In this document: positions 54,065 through 62,013 of the stretch, piece by piece
Layout of the letters: each line of letters opens with the position of its first letter
Position numbering within the stretch: position 1 is the first letter of the stretch
Assembly: GCA_023250195.1 (NCBI GenBank)
Contig: JAHFBF010000001.1
Coordinates: forward strand, 1 to 64,000
DNA: 64,000 bases
Reading direction: 5' to 3'
Source of the DNA: Candidatus Melainabacteria bacterium
GTDB taxonomy: Bacteria > Cyanobacteriota > Vampirovibrionia > 2-02-FULL-35-15
Made by a program: the position numbers and the translations under genes
The notes under the pieces: model-generated
What the model was told of the DNA's origin: nothing
What the model saw: the letters and a program-made list of their open reading frames with translations, nothing else
Databases searched by the model: none

Positions 54065-54316
54065 ATGAATTTCCCAAAAACAAAAAAAGCACTTATTTCT
54101 CTTTTAGCATTTCTTTTGCTCTGTAATTTTTTACTTTCAGATGCCAAATCAGATTTCAAACCACCAGTTTTAAATCCTACAGATCTTGCATTCAATGATG
54201 CTATAAATGCAATAGCCGTAGATGAAATGACAGGCATTGTTTATGTCGGAGGAAATTTTACAAAAATAGGTAACGAACCAAGATCAAACTTTGCATCTTT
54301 TAGTATTCCGGAGTGA
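54065..54316 (+). pseudogene. Truncated exported beta-propeller (delta-60 repeat) protein
   Basis: 83 residues: signal peptide (KKALISLLAFLLLCNFLLSDA), then one blade-like repeat FNDAINAIAVDEMTGIVYVG ending GNFTKIG. This blade matches the DUF5122 delta-60 repeats that normally occur many times in large secreted proteins. Here the frame ends after one repeat and the next gene begins 48 bp further on the other strand, so a large 3' deletion is likely. The stop is followed by a GCTTTTGGCTGTTGGC-type simple repeat (54320-54352). A short functional peptide cannot be excluded. Confidence 0.6.
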
Positions 54317-54363
54317 CCAGCTTTTGGCTGTTGGCTTTTAGTTGTTAGCCGGAAAATTCTGAA

Positions 54364-55395
54364 TCACTGTTTTAACTTATAATAAGTAGCTTTTCCTTTT
54401 CCAAATCTTTCAATCACTTTAAGATTAATTAATTTTTGAAAATCCAGACTGCGAGTGGCTTTTGCCCTGTCTGTTAATGCTGAATATAGCTTGTCATTAA
54501 TGTAACCGTGTTTTTTAATATACTCAAGTAATTTTTCATGGTAACTTTCAAGCTTTGTATCAGGTGTAATTGATAAAGTTTTAAGTTCAGTACCTACTCT
54601 TAATAACTCATCAATTATTCCATCAGTAAAGTATTCTAACCATTCAGTAAAATCAATTTTATTTTCTATGTCATAGCAATTCCCAAATACTCCAACTTTT
54701 TGAAAGTATTTAGTCACATTCTGGTTATAATAATTTTCAAAGCTAAAAAGATTAAATGTATTTAATCCCACGTTTGCAAGCAGAAGTTTAGTTAGCAATC
54801 TTGCAGTACGACCATTACCATCAATAAAAGGATGAATAATAACAAACTGCTTATGGAATATGCCAGCTAAAACTAATGAATCTATTTTAAATTTATTGTC
54901 TTTTGTATATTTAATAAGCTCAGCTAACAAACGTTTAACATCCTGATGATCAGGTGGCCAATAAACGGTTTTTTGTAATTTTGGATCATTTACAAATACT
55001 GGCTCTATACGTAATTTCCCATTATTATTTGATGTAATAAGTTTATTTGTGACAATTTTCTGGATTTCCAACACCAGTGCTATATCAAGATAACTTTTGC
55101 TGGATTTAGTAACCTTATTTAACTCTTCTAGAGCTCTGTTATAGTTTAATACTTCTTGTTCTGTATCTCTTATATTTTCAGGCTTATTTTTCAAAATCCT
55201 TTTTACTTCAGTAAGAGGTAAAGGATTACCTTCAATACTAGTAGATGAGTGTGATGAAATTGCACGAGCAGTTTTTTCCATTTCTAAGAAGGTTGTATTT
55301 GGAAAGCTTTTATTATTAAGCTCAGCTATTAAAACAGCAATCCGCTTGATGTTTCCAAGAAGCTTTTGAGTAATTATAAATTTAGGTTTAAACAT
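54364..55395 (-). CDS. Fic-family AMP transferase with winged-helix C-terminus
   Basis: 343 residues. N-terminal inhibitory helix motif SSTSIEGNPL (class II Fic: S/T-xxx-E-G/N), Fic core with IIHPFIDGNGRTARLL (catalytic His and ATP-anion loop) at about 195-215, and a C-terminal winged helix (about 275-343, LLEYIKKHGYINDKLYSALT). Such proteins transfer AMP to a target, sometimes DNA gyrase or elongation factors, and the winged helix often binds their own promoter. The -10 box TATAAT at 55413-55418 and 11 bp direct repeats at 55423-55460 upstream fit autoregulation. Confidence 0.9.
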   Translation of the reverse strand: MFKPKFIITQKLLGNIKRIAVLIAELNNKSFPNTTFLEMEKTARAISSHSSTSIEGNPLPLTEVKRILKNKPENIRDTEQEVLNYNRALEELNKVTKSSKSYLDIALVLEIQKIVTNKLITSNNNGKLRIEPVFVNDPKLQKTVYWPPDHQDVKRLLAELIKYTKDNKFKIDSLVLAGIFHKQFVIIHPFIDGNGRTARLLTKLLLANVGLNTFNLFSFENYYNQNVTKYFQKVGVFGNCYDIENKIDFTEWLEYFTDGIIDELLRVGTELKTLSITPDTKLESYHEKLLEYIKKHGYINDKLYSALTDRAKATRSLDFQKLINLKVIERFGKGKATYYKLKQ

Positions 55396-55412
55396 AATCG
55401 GAGACTATTTAT

Positions 55413-55418
55413 ATTATA
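55413..55418 (-). promoter_or_regulatory. -10 box of the fic gene
   Basis: TATAAT on the minus strand, 17 bases before the ATG. The matching -35 position (about 55436-55441) is inside the direct repeats, so their occupancy would block RNA polymerase. Confidence 0.5.
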
Positions 55419-55422
55419 CCCT

Positions 55423-55460
55423 GATTAGACGATTATTAGACGATTATTAGACGATTATTA
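55423..55460 (-). promoter_or_regulatory. 11 bp direct repeats over the fic promoter
   Basis: Plus-strand unit GATTATTAGAC occurs at 55431-55441 and 55442-55452, with partial units on both sides (GATTAGAC 55423-55430; GATTATTA 55453-55460). One unit per helical turn, covering the -35 region. Candidate operator for the Fic winged helix. Confidence 0.65.
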
Positions 55461-55474
55461 TGAAGAGAAAATCT

Positions 55475-56227
55475 CTACTTTTTAGCTGCTAGTTGATATT
55501 TCTTATACACATATCCGCTATAAGCTTTTACCATTTCAAATCCTAATTCACCTTCTAAAAATCCAAGTCTGAAAATATACCTAAAGACAAATGCCCATAA
55601 GGCTCTTAAAAAAGGTAATTTATATTTTTTATGCTTTAGCTCTACACTTGCAAGCTCAGCATATTTATCCAATGCTTTGCTGTAAGCTTTTAAATTTGGA
55701 TAAGCATAGTGTTCCAATGGATTTTGAAGCTCAGCTGTATTTCCATCTAAGCTAATACTCTCATGCACTTCACGGGGCTTGAAATGGGCTCCAGAAGTGC
55801 TTTTAAATAATCTGAGCTGATAATCCGGGTAATACCCGCCATACTTAACCCATCTTTTTCCAATAAGCAATTTTCTTTTAATTTTGAATCCAACATTTTC
55901 CTTAGGCTTTTTTATAGCATCAAGAATTTCTTTTTTTAAAAGATCATTTACTATCTCATCAGCATCAAGTACTAGAATCCAGCTTCCATTACATTTTGAA
56001 ATAGCAAGATTTTTTTGTTTTGAATAACCCTGCCATTTTTCTTTATAAAGACTTACATTAAAACACTCTAAGATATCAATGGTCTTATCAGTACTCAATG
56101 AATCAACAACAACAATTTCATCTACCCAATTATGAATGGCAGAAAGAGTTTTTTCAATAATTCTTTCTTCATTAAAAGTAATCATTGCAACAGAGAGAAG
56201 AGGTTTGTTTATTTGTGCGGTACTCAT
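55475..56227 (-). CDS. Family 2 glycosyltransferase (LPS core/WaaE-like)
   Basis: 250 residues. GT-A fold: SVAMITFNEERIIEKTLSAI, VDEIVVVDSLSTDKT, KWQGYSKQKNLAIS and the metal-binding WILVLDADE. The C-terminal part HYAYPNLKAYSKALDKYAEL is typical of the group that includes KdtX/WaaE, which adds sugars to lipid A core. Consistent with lpxC in the same window. The stop TAG (55475-55477) is inside GTAGAGA, again like a GTAG element end. The start is about 57 bp from the upstream histidine kinase gene's stop. Confidence 0.9.
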   Translation of the reverse strand: MSTAQINKPLLSVAMITFNEERIIEKTLSAIHNWVDEIVVVDSLSTDKTIDILECFNVSLYKEKWQGYSKQKNLAISKCNGSWILVLDADEIVNDLLKKEILDAIKKPKENVGFKIKRKLLIGKRWVKYGGYYPDYQLRLFKSTSGAHFKPREVHESISLDGNTAELQNPLEHYAYPNLKAYSKALDKYAELASVELKHKKYKLPFLRALWAFVFRYIFRLGFLEGELGFEMVKAYSGYVYKKYQLAAKK

Positions 56228-56244
56228 ATTTCTTCATAGTAGCA

Positions 56245-56271
56245 ATAGGGCGGGATAAATCCCGCCCCTAC
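56245..56271 (-). repeat. GTAG palindrome between glycosyltransferase and histidine kinase genes
   Basis: 27 bp, minus strand GTAGGGGCGGGATTTATCCC..., same subfamily as the element at the ribE stop (27602-27627). Confidence 0.87.
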
Positions 56272-56283
56272 AGACCTTTCCGT

Positions 56284-58020
56284 TTATCTTTTATTTTCCG
56301 CTTCAGCTTCTATTGCAGATACTTTACTATTTGGAATATTAATTTTTTGTTCAACTTTAACTTTATTTGGATTAACAGGCAATGTTACATAAAACACTGT
56401 TCCAAGATCTACTCCAGGCTCACACCATATTGAACCTTTATATATTTCTACAATTTTCCTGCATACTGCTAATCCCAGACCAATGCCAGGGAATTCCCTC
56501 GTAACTGAATTATCAGTTCTATAAAACGGATCAAATACAAGTTTTGCCTGATCTAACGTTAAGCCCACTCCCTGATCAGCAATTGACACAGTTACATTCT
56601 CTCCATCATTTAAAATCTTTACTGAAACCCTTCCACCATCAGGACTGTACTTAAGAGAATTATTTATAAGGTTAGAAAAAAGCTTCTGCATATTCTGCGC
56701 TTCAGTAATAATAACCGGCTCATATCCAATACAATTCATTTCAAGCTGGAACTGCTTTTCAATGAATTTAGAATTTTCTTCTTTATAACAGATTCTAATC
56801 ATGTCAACCAGATTAACCGGCATTGTTGGAAGCCTGTCTGTTGATATACCAAATTGATTTGCTGCAACTTCCAGGTAATCAGATATTAAAGTATCCAATT
56901 TTTTAGCAGCTTCTGTAATCTGTTCAGCAAAGTTTTTAATGGTATTTTCATCATATTCTCTATTTGAAATTAACTCGCTAAACCCAATAATAGATGACAC
57001 CGGCGTTTTCAATTCATGACTTACCACAGACAATAAATCACTCTTAATTCTGTCAGCCTCTAATAATCTTTCATTTACATCGGTTAACTGAACATTTTTT
57101 TCACGAAGTCTTGAAATTAATTGTTTATTTAACTGATCAAGTTTTTTAAGTTCAGTTATATTTTTAAATGTAAAAACAAACCCATTTGGTCTTTCCAGCT
57201 CATCTTTAAATAAACTACTGCTTACAAGCATGAGTTCAGATTTATTTTCAGCAATCGATAGACTTACTTCAGACTGCCATTTGCGATCTCTGCTTGTTTC
57301 TCTAAGCGCCGCTTCCAGTAAGTCTTTTGGCAGGATCTCAGATATAGAATATTTTTTAGTATATTTACAGAAACATTTTTCAAAGTTCTTATTTGTTTCT
57401 TTTATATCTCCCGCCAGATCAGTGATTACTATAGATTCATCGGTAAATGAAATCGCTTCAATGATTTTTGCCTGCTTATTTTTATTATTATCATTCAGAG
57501 CATTTATAAGCAGAGCTTCCTGAAATTTACTAATATAATAAGGCTCCAGTTGTCCTGTTCGAACACTTTTTAGCTTTATAAGTAACTTTTTTTCTTTAAT
57601 TGAAAGAGAACCACAATAGTTTCTATAAAAGTATTCAAAAATTGTATTAATTACAACCGGATCAAAAGTAAGAAAAAACCTGGATTGCTGATTACTTATG
57701 CTTTGTTCTCCAGGCTTTGGTTCATCAAACAATATTAAGAAACAAAGCAAATCCGATAATCCAATGTAAATTTGCTCATTGCTGTTATTTTGAATTGGAA
57801 GCTTAAGTAAATATGATTTTGAAATTTTCTTTAGCATTAAGTTAGGAATAGTACTATTTCCTTGAACTAGAAATGCAGGCTGCTCATAGTTCTTAAAAAA
57901 CTTCTTTAAAAGTCCATCCAATGTTTCAATAGGAAATCGGAAATTTAAAACCTCGAATTTAAATCCAAATCTGTCTTCAAAGAAGTTAAAAATTGATTTT
58001 TGTGCTTGTTGCTTTTTCAC
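56284..58020 (-). CDS. PAS-domain sensor histidine kinase
   Basis: 578 residues, no membrane span seen, so probably cytoplasmic. Residues 1-180 are unassigned; about 195-300 a PAS domain (FTDESIVITDLAGDIKETN); a coiled coil (QLISRLREKNVQLTDVNERL); HisKA (about 335-405) with phospho-His in SVVSHELKTPVSSI; and HATPase (about 440-560) with NLINNSLKYSP, DQGVGL and FPGIGLGLAVC. No response regulator is adjacent. The gene upstream on the same strand encodes a PP2C-like protein lacking catalytic acids, an intriguing candidate partner. Confidence 0.93.
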   Translation of the reverse strand: MKKQQAQKSIFNFFEDRFGFKFEVLNFRFPIETLDGLLKKFFKNYEQPAFLVQGNSTIPNLMLKKISKSYLLKLPIQNNSNEQIYIGLSDLLCFLILFDEPKPGEQSISNQQSRFFLTFDPVVINTIFEYFYRNYCGSLSIKEKKLLIKLKSVRTGQLEPYYISKFQEALLINALNDNNKNKQAKIIEAISFTDESIVITDLAGDIKETNKNFEKCFCKYTKKYSISEILPKDLLEAALRETSRDRKWQSEVSLSIAENKSELMLVSSSLFKDELERPNGFVFTFKNITELKKLDQLNKQLISRLREKNVQLTDVNERLLEADRIKSDLLSVVSHELKTPVSSIIGFSELISNREYDENTIKNFAEQITEAAKKLDTLISDYLEVAANQFGISTDRLPTMPVNLVDMIRICYKEENSKFIEKQFQLEMNCIGYEPVIITEAQNMQKLFSNLINNSLKYSPDGGRVSVKILNDGENVTVSIADQGVGLTLDQAKLVFDPFYRTDNSVTREFPGIGLGLAVCRKIVEIYKGSIWCEPGVDLGTVFYVTLPVNPNKVKVEQKINIPNSKVSAIEAEAENKR

Positions 58021-58209
58021 TGATTTTTTATTTTATAGCCTTATTAACTTGGTTAAGTTAAATCCTTACTTATCTTCTATGTACCTCAAAAATCCATCAA
58101 AAACTCAATTAATTAATTTATTGTTAACCAGGAAGATATTCTGAATTATCTAATCAACCATCTGGACTAGATCTAATTCCTGAGTTTAAACCCTTTAACT
58201 AAGATTCAA

Positions 58210-59460
58210 TTAAGACGGCATCTCAAGTAACAATGCAAGACGAGAGTTCTCAGAAGCCGTTCCTGATGGATTTTCTGATAATATGCTGTCCAAACTGTTT
58301 CGCATTTCATATAACGATAATGAACCCAGGGTTTCAAGAACCTGCGGTAACCAATTTGGATCATACCTGTTTCCAATTTTTGCAGCCTGTTCCAGAAGAG
58401 CATTTGTACAGATAATAAGTTTGGAACCACTTGCAATGTGTGACTCTGTTTCAATAAAATTTAAATTTAAATTTATCCCGAGTGATTTGCTTTTGTCTCT
58501 TGAAATAAGATTTGAAACCTGTTGTTCAGGGCCAATTAAAAACGGATCAGGGTGATTGGAATTTGCAAATCTTACTTTTCTGGCTCCAATATTAAATACA
58601 CCATACCAAACATTAAATGTAATTCCTGTACTTTTAAAAACAGGGTTAAACTGCTGATTTAAATACTTTAAAACTTCTTTTGGTTGAAGTGATATTTCTG
58701 CTTTTGCTTTTAAATTATTCATCTCTCCAAGCAAAAACCCGCCAAGCATTGCTGCCGGCGCACCTTTACAAAGCACCTGTGCAAATAAAACAAGACTTAT
58801 ATCAGATCCTAAATCACTGATCCACCATATGTTTCCATTAAAAGCAGAATACTCATCTTCCAATACGCTAAATAAAAGTTTTTTGCTGGATTCAAGACCA
58901 GACATTGATTTTTGCAATTTTGCAGTTAGTTCAAGTTCTGCTTTAATCTGCTCTTTGAGTCTTATGTATTTTTCAGAATCATCATTTCTTAAAAGCCTAG
59001 TCATTGATAAGCTTGCAGTTTTACAAATCACATTCACAAATATATTCAGCTCTTTACTCAAGACGAAATTAGAGTCCGTATGTAAAATAATCATTCCGTG
59101 AACATTTGATTTGTCTTTATTTTGATCAATTAAAGGTATAAAAATAAAATGTTGTTTACCGGCAAGAGTCAAAGAAGCCAATTGTTTCTGTCCAATTACC
59201 CAACTGAAGATTTGTTCACTCATCTCTTTATTAAAGAGATTTAAGACAGAGTTGCTGTCTCCTAATTGAGAAATAACTTTTAAAGAATCGGATGATTTTT
59301 CAACAAAAGATAAAAACTTTAACGAAAATAGTTTTTGTAATCTATTTAACAATAAAACTACAATGTCTTTTTTTAAATTTAATTTTTCCAATTCAGTACC
59401 AAGCGAAAGTATCTCAGAGAGTAGATTCAGATTAATTGGGGATTTTACTTCTGTTGACAT
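58210..59460 (-). CDS. Degenerate SpoIIE/RsbU-type PP2C domain protein (pseudophosphatase)
   Basis: 416 residues. N-terminal about 180 residues look GAF-like; a helix-rich linker (about 165-195, EQIKAELELTAKLQKSM) precedes the SpoIIE fold (about 200-410). The fold is clear from KGAPAAMLGGF, FNVWYGVFNI, VRFANSNHPDPFLIG and SGSKLIICTNALLEQ. Yet the metal Asp positions are changed: GGD is NGN, GDVSGKG is AQVLCKG, TDG is TNA, and the final DD-T is ENSR. It probably binds rather than cleaves phosphoprotein or senses a signal. Placed just upstream of a histidine kinase on the same strand (189 bp gap). Confidence 0.8.
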   Translation of the reverse strand: MSTEVKSPINLNLLSEILSLGTELEKLNLKKDIVVLLLNRLQKLFSLKFLSFVEKSSDSLKVISQLGDSNSVLNLFNKEMSEQIFSWVIGQKQLASLTLAGKQHFIFIPLIDQNKDKSNVHGMIILHTDSNFVLSKELNIFVNVICKTASLSMTRLLRNDDSEKYIRLKEQIKAELELTAKLQKSMSGLESSKKLLFSVLEDEYSAFNGNIWWISDLGSDISLVLFAQVLCKGAPAAMLGGFLLGEMNNLKAKAEISLQPKEVLKYLNQQFNPVFKSTGITFNVWYGVFNIGARKVRFANSNHPDPFLIGPEQQVSNLISRDKSKSLGINLNLNFIETESHIASGSKLIICTNALLEQAAKIGNRYDPNWLPQVLETLGSLSLYEMRNSLDSILSENPSGTASENSRLALLLEMPS

Positions 59461-59507
59461 ATTAGATATTCTAAAAGACTAACGTACAACAAAAAATGTT
59501 ACCACCT

Positions 59508-59525
59508 GTAGAGAGATCCCTCTAC
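59508..59525 (+). repeat. Short GTAG palindrome before holB
   Basis: 18 bp GTAGAGAGATCCCTCTAC: GTAGAG / CTCTAC ends with a shortened centre, so a likely internal deletion of the 28 bp form. Confidence 0.8.
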
Positions 59526-59539
59526 AGCATTAAAAACGC

Positions 59540-59545
59540 TATAAT
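59540..59545 (+). promoter_or_regulatory. -10 box of holB
   Basis: TATAAT ends six bases before the ATG at 59552, suggesting a leaderless or almost leaderless mRNA. No convincing -35 hexamer. Confidence 0.4.
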
Positions 59546-59551
59546 TTCTCT

Positions 59552-60415
59552 ATGTTTCCAAATGACCTACAAACAATCTATCCAGAAGCAACAAAGTTCT
59601 TAACCAATGCTGTTTTAAAGAACAGATTGGCCAATTCATATGTATTTATTGGAAAAGATTCAAATGATCTGTTAAAAATCACAAAGACTCTGGCAAAGAT
59701 ATTAAATTGCAGTAGAGACTTGCCGCGGCAAGTCTCTACTGCACCATGCGAAAAATGCACCAATTGCAAGTGGATTGAAAGAGATGAACACCCGCAGGCA
59801 CTTATAACTGTCAGTCCGGCTCCTGAAAGCAAAAAAGAACAAATCAAAATAGATAAGATTAGAGAGCTATTAAATACTTTAAACACTACTTCTGAATATT
59901 TTCGAGTTATCTATTTTCAGGCTTCAGGTCTACAGTCCTTACCACCTGACAGCTGTAACCTGCTCCTGAAAACAGTTGAAGAGACGCCTGGAAGAACAAT
60001 TTTTATATTTGCAAATCAATCCAGAAACGATATTTTAGGAACCATTTTAAGCAGATCACAGACCCTCTATGTAAGTAAAAAATCTGCTTCAATCTTAGAA
60101 TTAATTAAAACGAACATAACGAATTTGTCAGATTATGATTTTACGGAATGTTTTCCAAAAAATCTTTTAGACTCTCTGGAAAAATCAAGAAAGACACATG
60201 AACTGTTAGAAAAAAGTGAAACAGATATAAAAGATTATTTAACAAATCTGGGTACTGCAAATTATGACTTATTGAAATACAAAGATCAAAAGCAATATTG
60301 TTTTTTATATAAAAGATTGACCGGTTCTTATTTAAAATTAAAATCTTTTATACAGCCAAAAATCGTAATTGAAGACTTCTTTTTAAGTCTTTTAAACAAA
60401 CCGACTTCCTTTTAA
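59552..60415 (+). CDS. holB: DNA polymerase III delta' subunit, with palindrome insertion
   Basis: 287 residues. Clamp-loader AAA-type fold: NSYVFIGKDSNDLLK (altered P-loop, as in delta'), zinc module CEKCTNCKWIERDEHP, PPDSCNLLLKTVEETPGRTI and GTILSRSQTLYV. It helps load the beta sliding clamp. A 28 bp perfect GTAG palindrome is read in frame just before the zinc cysteines and encodes SRDLPRQVST (residues 54-63). Transcription likely starts at a -10 box six bases before the ATG. Confidence 0.9.
   Translation: MFPNDLQTIYPEATKFLTNAVLKNRLANSYVFIGKDSNDLLKITKTLAKILNCSRDLPRQVSTAPCEKCTNCKWIERDEHPQALITVSPAPESKKEQIKIDKIRELLNTLNTTSEYFRVIYFQASGLQSLPPDSCNLLLKTVEETPGRTIFIFANQSRNDILGTILSRSQTLYVSKKSASILELIKTNITNLSDYDFTECFPKNLLDSLEKSRKTHELLEKSETDIKDYLTNLGTANYDLLKYKDQKQYCFLYKRLTGSYLKLKSFIQPKIVIEDFFLSLLNKPTSF
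59712..59739 (+). repeat. GTAG palindrome in frame inside holB
   Basis: 28 bp perfect palindrome, arms GTAGAGACTTGCCG and CGGCAAGTCTCTAC. The glpK element is a close variant. Confidence 0.96.
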
Positions 60416-60562
60416 CTTCGCTATCACTGAAGCAAGCCCACAGAGTATTTCGCAAAGTTAATGACTTAGTAACCCGTCATTGGAGAAGTCAGTTTTTATT
60501 CGTCGCTTATATCCACGTAACAAGCCGCGGGGTATTACGCTCCTTCATAATAAATAATTATT

Positions 60563-61432
60563 TTACTTTACGCGCAGCAATTCTTCAGCATTATTCACAT
60601 TTTCATTAAACAATGACTTTCTAAAGTTTGTTCTTCTTTTAAATGTTTGCCTATTATGTAAATTTGAAACATTTTGTTTAATCTCATCAGGCAAATCTTT
60701 ATTTGCAAGAACATCCTGAGCCATAAACGGATTTTCTATAACAGTCCCGGAAGAAATTTGTTTATTCTCTTTAACACTCTTATTAATCCCATTTGAAAAT
60801 GCTGTCTCAGCAAGAGGTTTGGAAGGGATCTTATATTCTTCAATTTGTTTAAAGTCCAGCTGTTCATTTTTTGATGTGTTCTGGGCTAGATCAGTTAAAA
60901 ACTGTACCCCCCCCTGTTGTGTCCCACCAATTAAAAGTCTTTTACCCTCTATTTCAATTAAGTAAAGATTTTGACCTGGGGTTAAAATTAGTGTTTGTTT
61001 TAATTTTAGTCCCTGTGGGGAAGTGGAAAAACTCCCTGTAAATTTCTGAGCCAACTCATCTAAGAACCCTCCAGGTTTATCAAATTGATTCCTTGATAAG
61101 AACATTTTTAGAAAAACCAGAAATCCAAGAAGTGCAAATATAATTAAAGAAACTCTCATTACTAAATTATTGAAGGTTGCATTATTATTGCTTGGTGTAA
61201 AAACCCTGTCATGCAAAAATGGTTCTCTCTTTATTCTTGATTTTCTTTTTACAATTGTGCTCTTTTCAAATGCATTATCTTCACTAAAATCATTATTTAC
61301 TGTCTGCTCATCTTCAGGAAGTAAAATAAGTTCATCTTCAGCCATAACAGGCATAGTTAAAAACAAAAAAGTAATTATAAAAGAAAATAAAAAGGTTAAA
61401 TACCTTATTTTTCTTAATTCAACATAATACAT
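60563..61432 (-). CDS. FliO-like membrane protein
   Basis: 289 residues. Signal-like N-terminus (RYLTFLFSFIITFLFLTM), a polar stretch, a membrane span (about 90-110, VSLIIFALLGFLVFLKMFL), then LKLKQTLILTPGQNLYLIEI continuing EGKRLLIGGTQQGG, the strand pattern of FliO (a flagellar type III export factor). The C-terminal 120 residues are polar and Asn/Lys-rich. Other flagellar genes are not in the window, so the call rests on this one domain. Confidence 0.6.
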   Translation of the reverse strand: MYYVELRKIRYLTFLFSFIITFLFLTMPVMAEDELILLPEDEQTVNNDFSEDNAFEKSTIVKRKSRIKREPFLHDRVFTPSNNNATFNNLVMRVSLIIFALLGFLVFLKMFLSRNQFDKPGGFLDELAQKFTGSFSTSPQGLKLKQTLILTPGQNLYLIEIEGKRLLIGGTQQGGVQFLTDLAQNTSKNEQLDFKQIEEYKIPSKPLAETAFSNGINKSVKENKQISSGTVIENPFMAQDVLANKDLPDEIKQNVSNLHNRQTFKRRTNFRKSLFNENVNNAEELLRVK

Positions 61433-61471
61433 ACGTCAAAATAGAAGGATGTAATGCAAAGAAGTTCCCCT

Positions 61472-61500
61472 GTAGATACACCACACCAGCGTACATCTAC
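61472..61500 (+). repeat. GTAG palindrome (diverged)
   Basis: 29 bp, ends GTAGAT and ATCTAC, about 8 of 10 arm positions paired, centre mostly unpaired. Confidence 0.7.
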
Positions 61501-61513
61501 AGAACCACCTTTA

Positions 61514-61669
61514 TTATTCGTCCTGCTCTAAATATTTATGCTTAATCCTGTTAGGTACGCTTGATAACACTTCTTCTTCTATCTCTAGATCATGCTCCTG
61601 TCTTTCCATTAAATCATCTACCCAGTTATCTTCTCTTTTTGTTGTTCTAATTTCATTATTCTTAGACAT
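61514..61669 (-). CDS. 51-residue charged protein
   Basis: MSKNNEIRTTKREDNWVDDL then MERQEHDLEIEEEVLSSVPN and a basic RIKHKYLEQDE end. CGGAG sits eight bases before the ATG (minus strand), a good ribosome-binding site. Not recognised. Its 5' leader has an elaborate hairpin (61685-61787). Confidence 0.6.
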   Translation of the reverse strand: MSKNNEIRTTKREDNWVDDLMERQEHDLEIEEEVLSSVPNRIKHKYLEQDE

Positions 61670-61684
61670 GATTTTTCTCCGTTA

Positions 61685-61787
61685 TTTCAACCACTTCAAA
61701 AGCCAAAAAATAAAAAATCTCATCATCCGAACAAAATAATTGTTCTAAATAATGAGATTCATTTTAAGAAAGTTGAAATTTTTTGGC
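61685..61787 (-). promoter_or_regulatory. Nested hairpin in the leader of the 51-residue gene
   Basis: Three nested pairings: GCCAAAAAAT / ATTTTTTGGC (61702-61711, 61778-61787), AATCTCAT / ATGAGATT (61716-61723, 61752-61759), GAACAA / TTGTTC (61729-61734, 61740-61745). TTTCAAC (61685-61691) can also pair with GTTGAAA (61772-61778), which crosses the outer stem, so two folds could compete. The rest of 61670-62013 is AT-rich with no other gene; no glycine riboswitch motif before gcvH. Confidence 0.55.
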
Positions 61788-62013
61788 CGCTATCCACTTA
61801 TTTGTTTCTACATTGTCTTAACTGATTTACTTTGAACTCAGCTAACACTCTATATTTACCCAAACTGCTTAGAAAATTTAACTTTTCAAGCTTATAACGA
61901 GTGTGCCAAAAAAATATTATGAATAGGTTAAAATAAATGAGCAAGTAAAATATTGTAGTTTTTAAAGAATTTAGCAGGAAAAGCTTCAGCCTGTCTGGAG
62001 CATTATAAAAAAC

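Noticed and set aside
60416-60562. Possible structural RNA between holB and the FliO-like gene
   Set aside because: 147 bp with some GC-richer pieces, but no tRNA cloverleaf or other known fold could be drawn.
61788-62013. Glycine riboswitch before gcvH
   Set aside because: No tandem aptamer or conserved core is visible, only AT-rich sequence.
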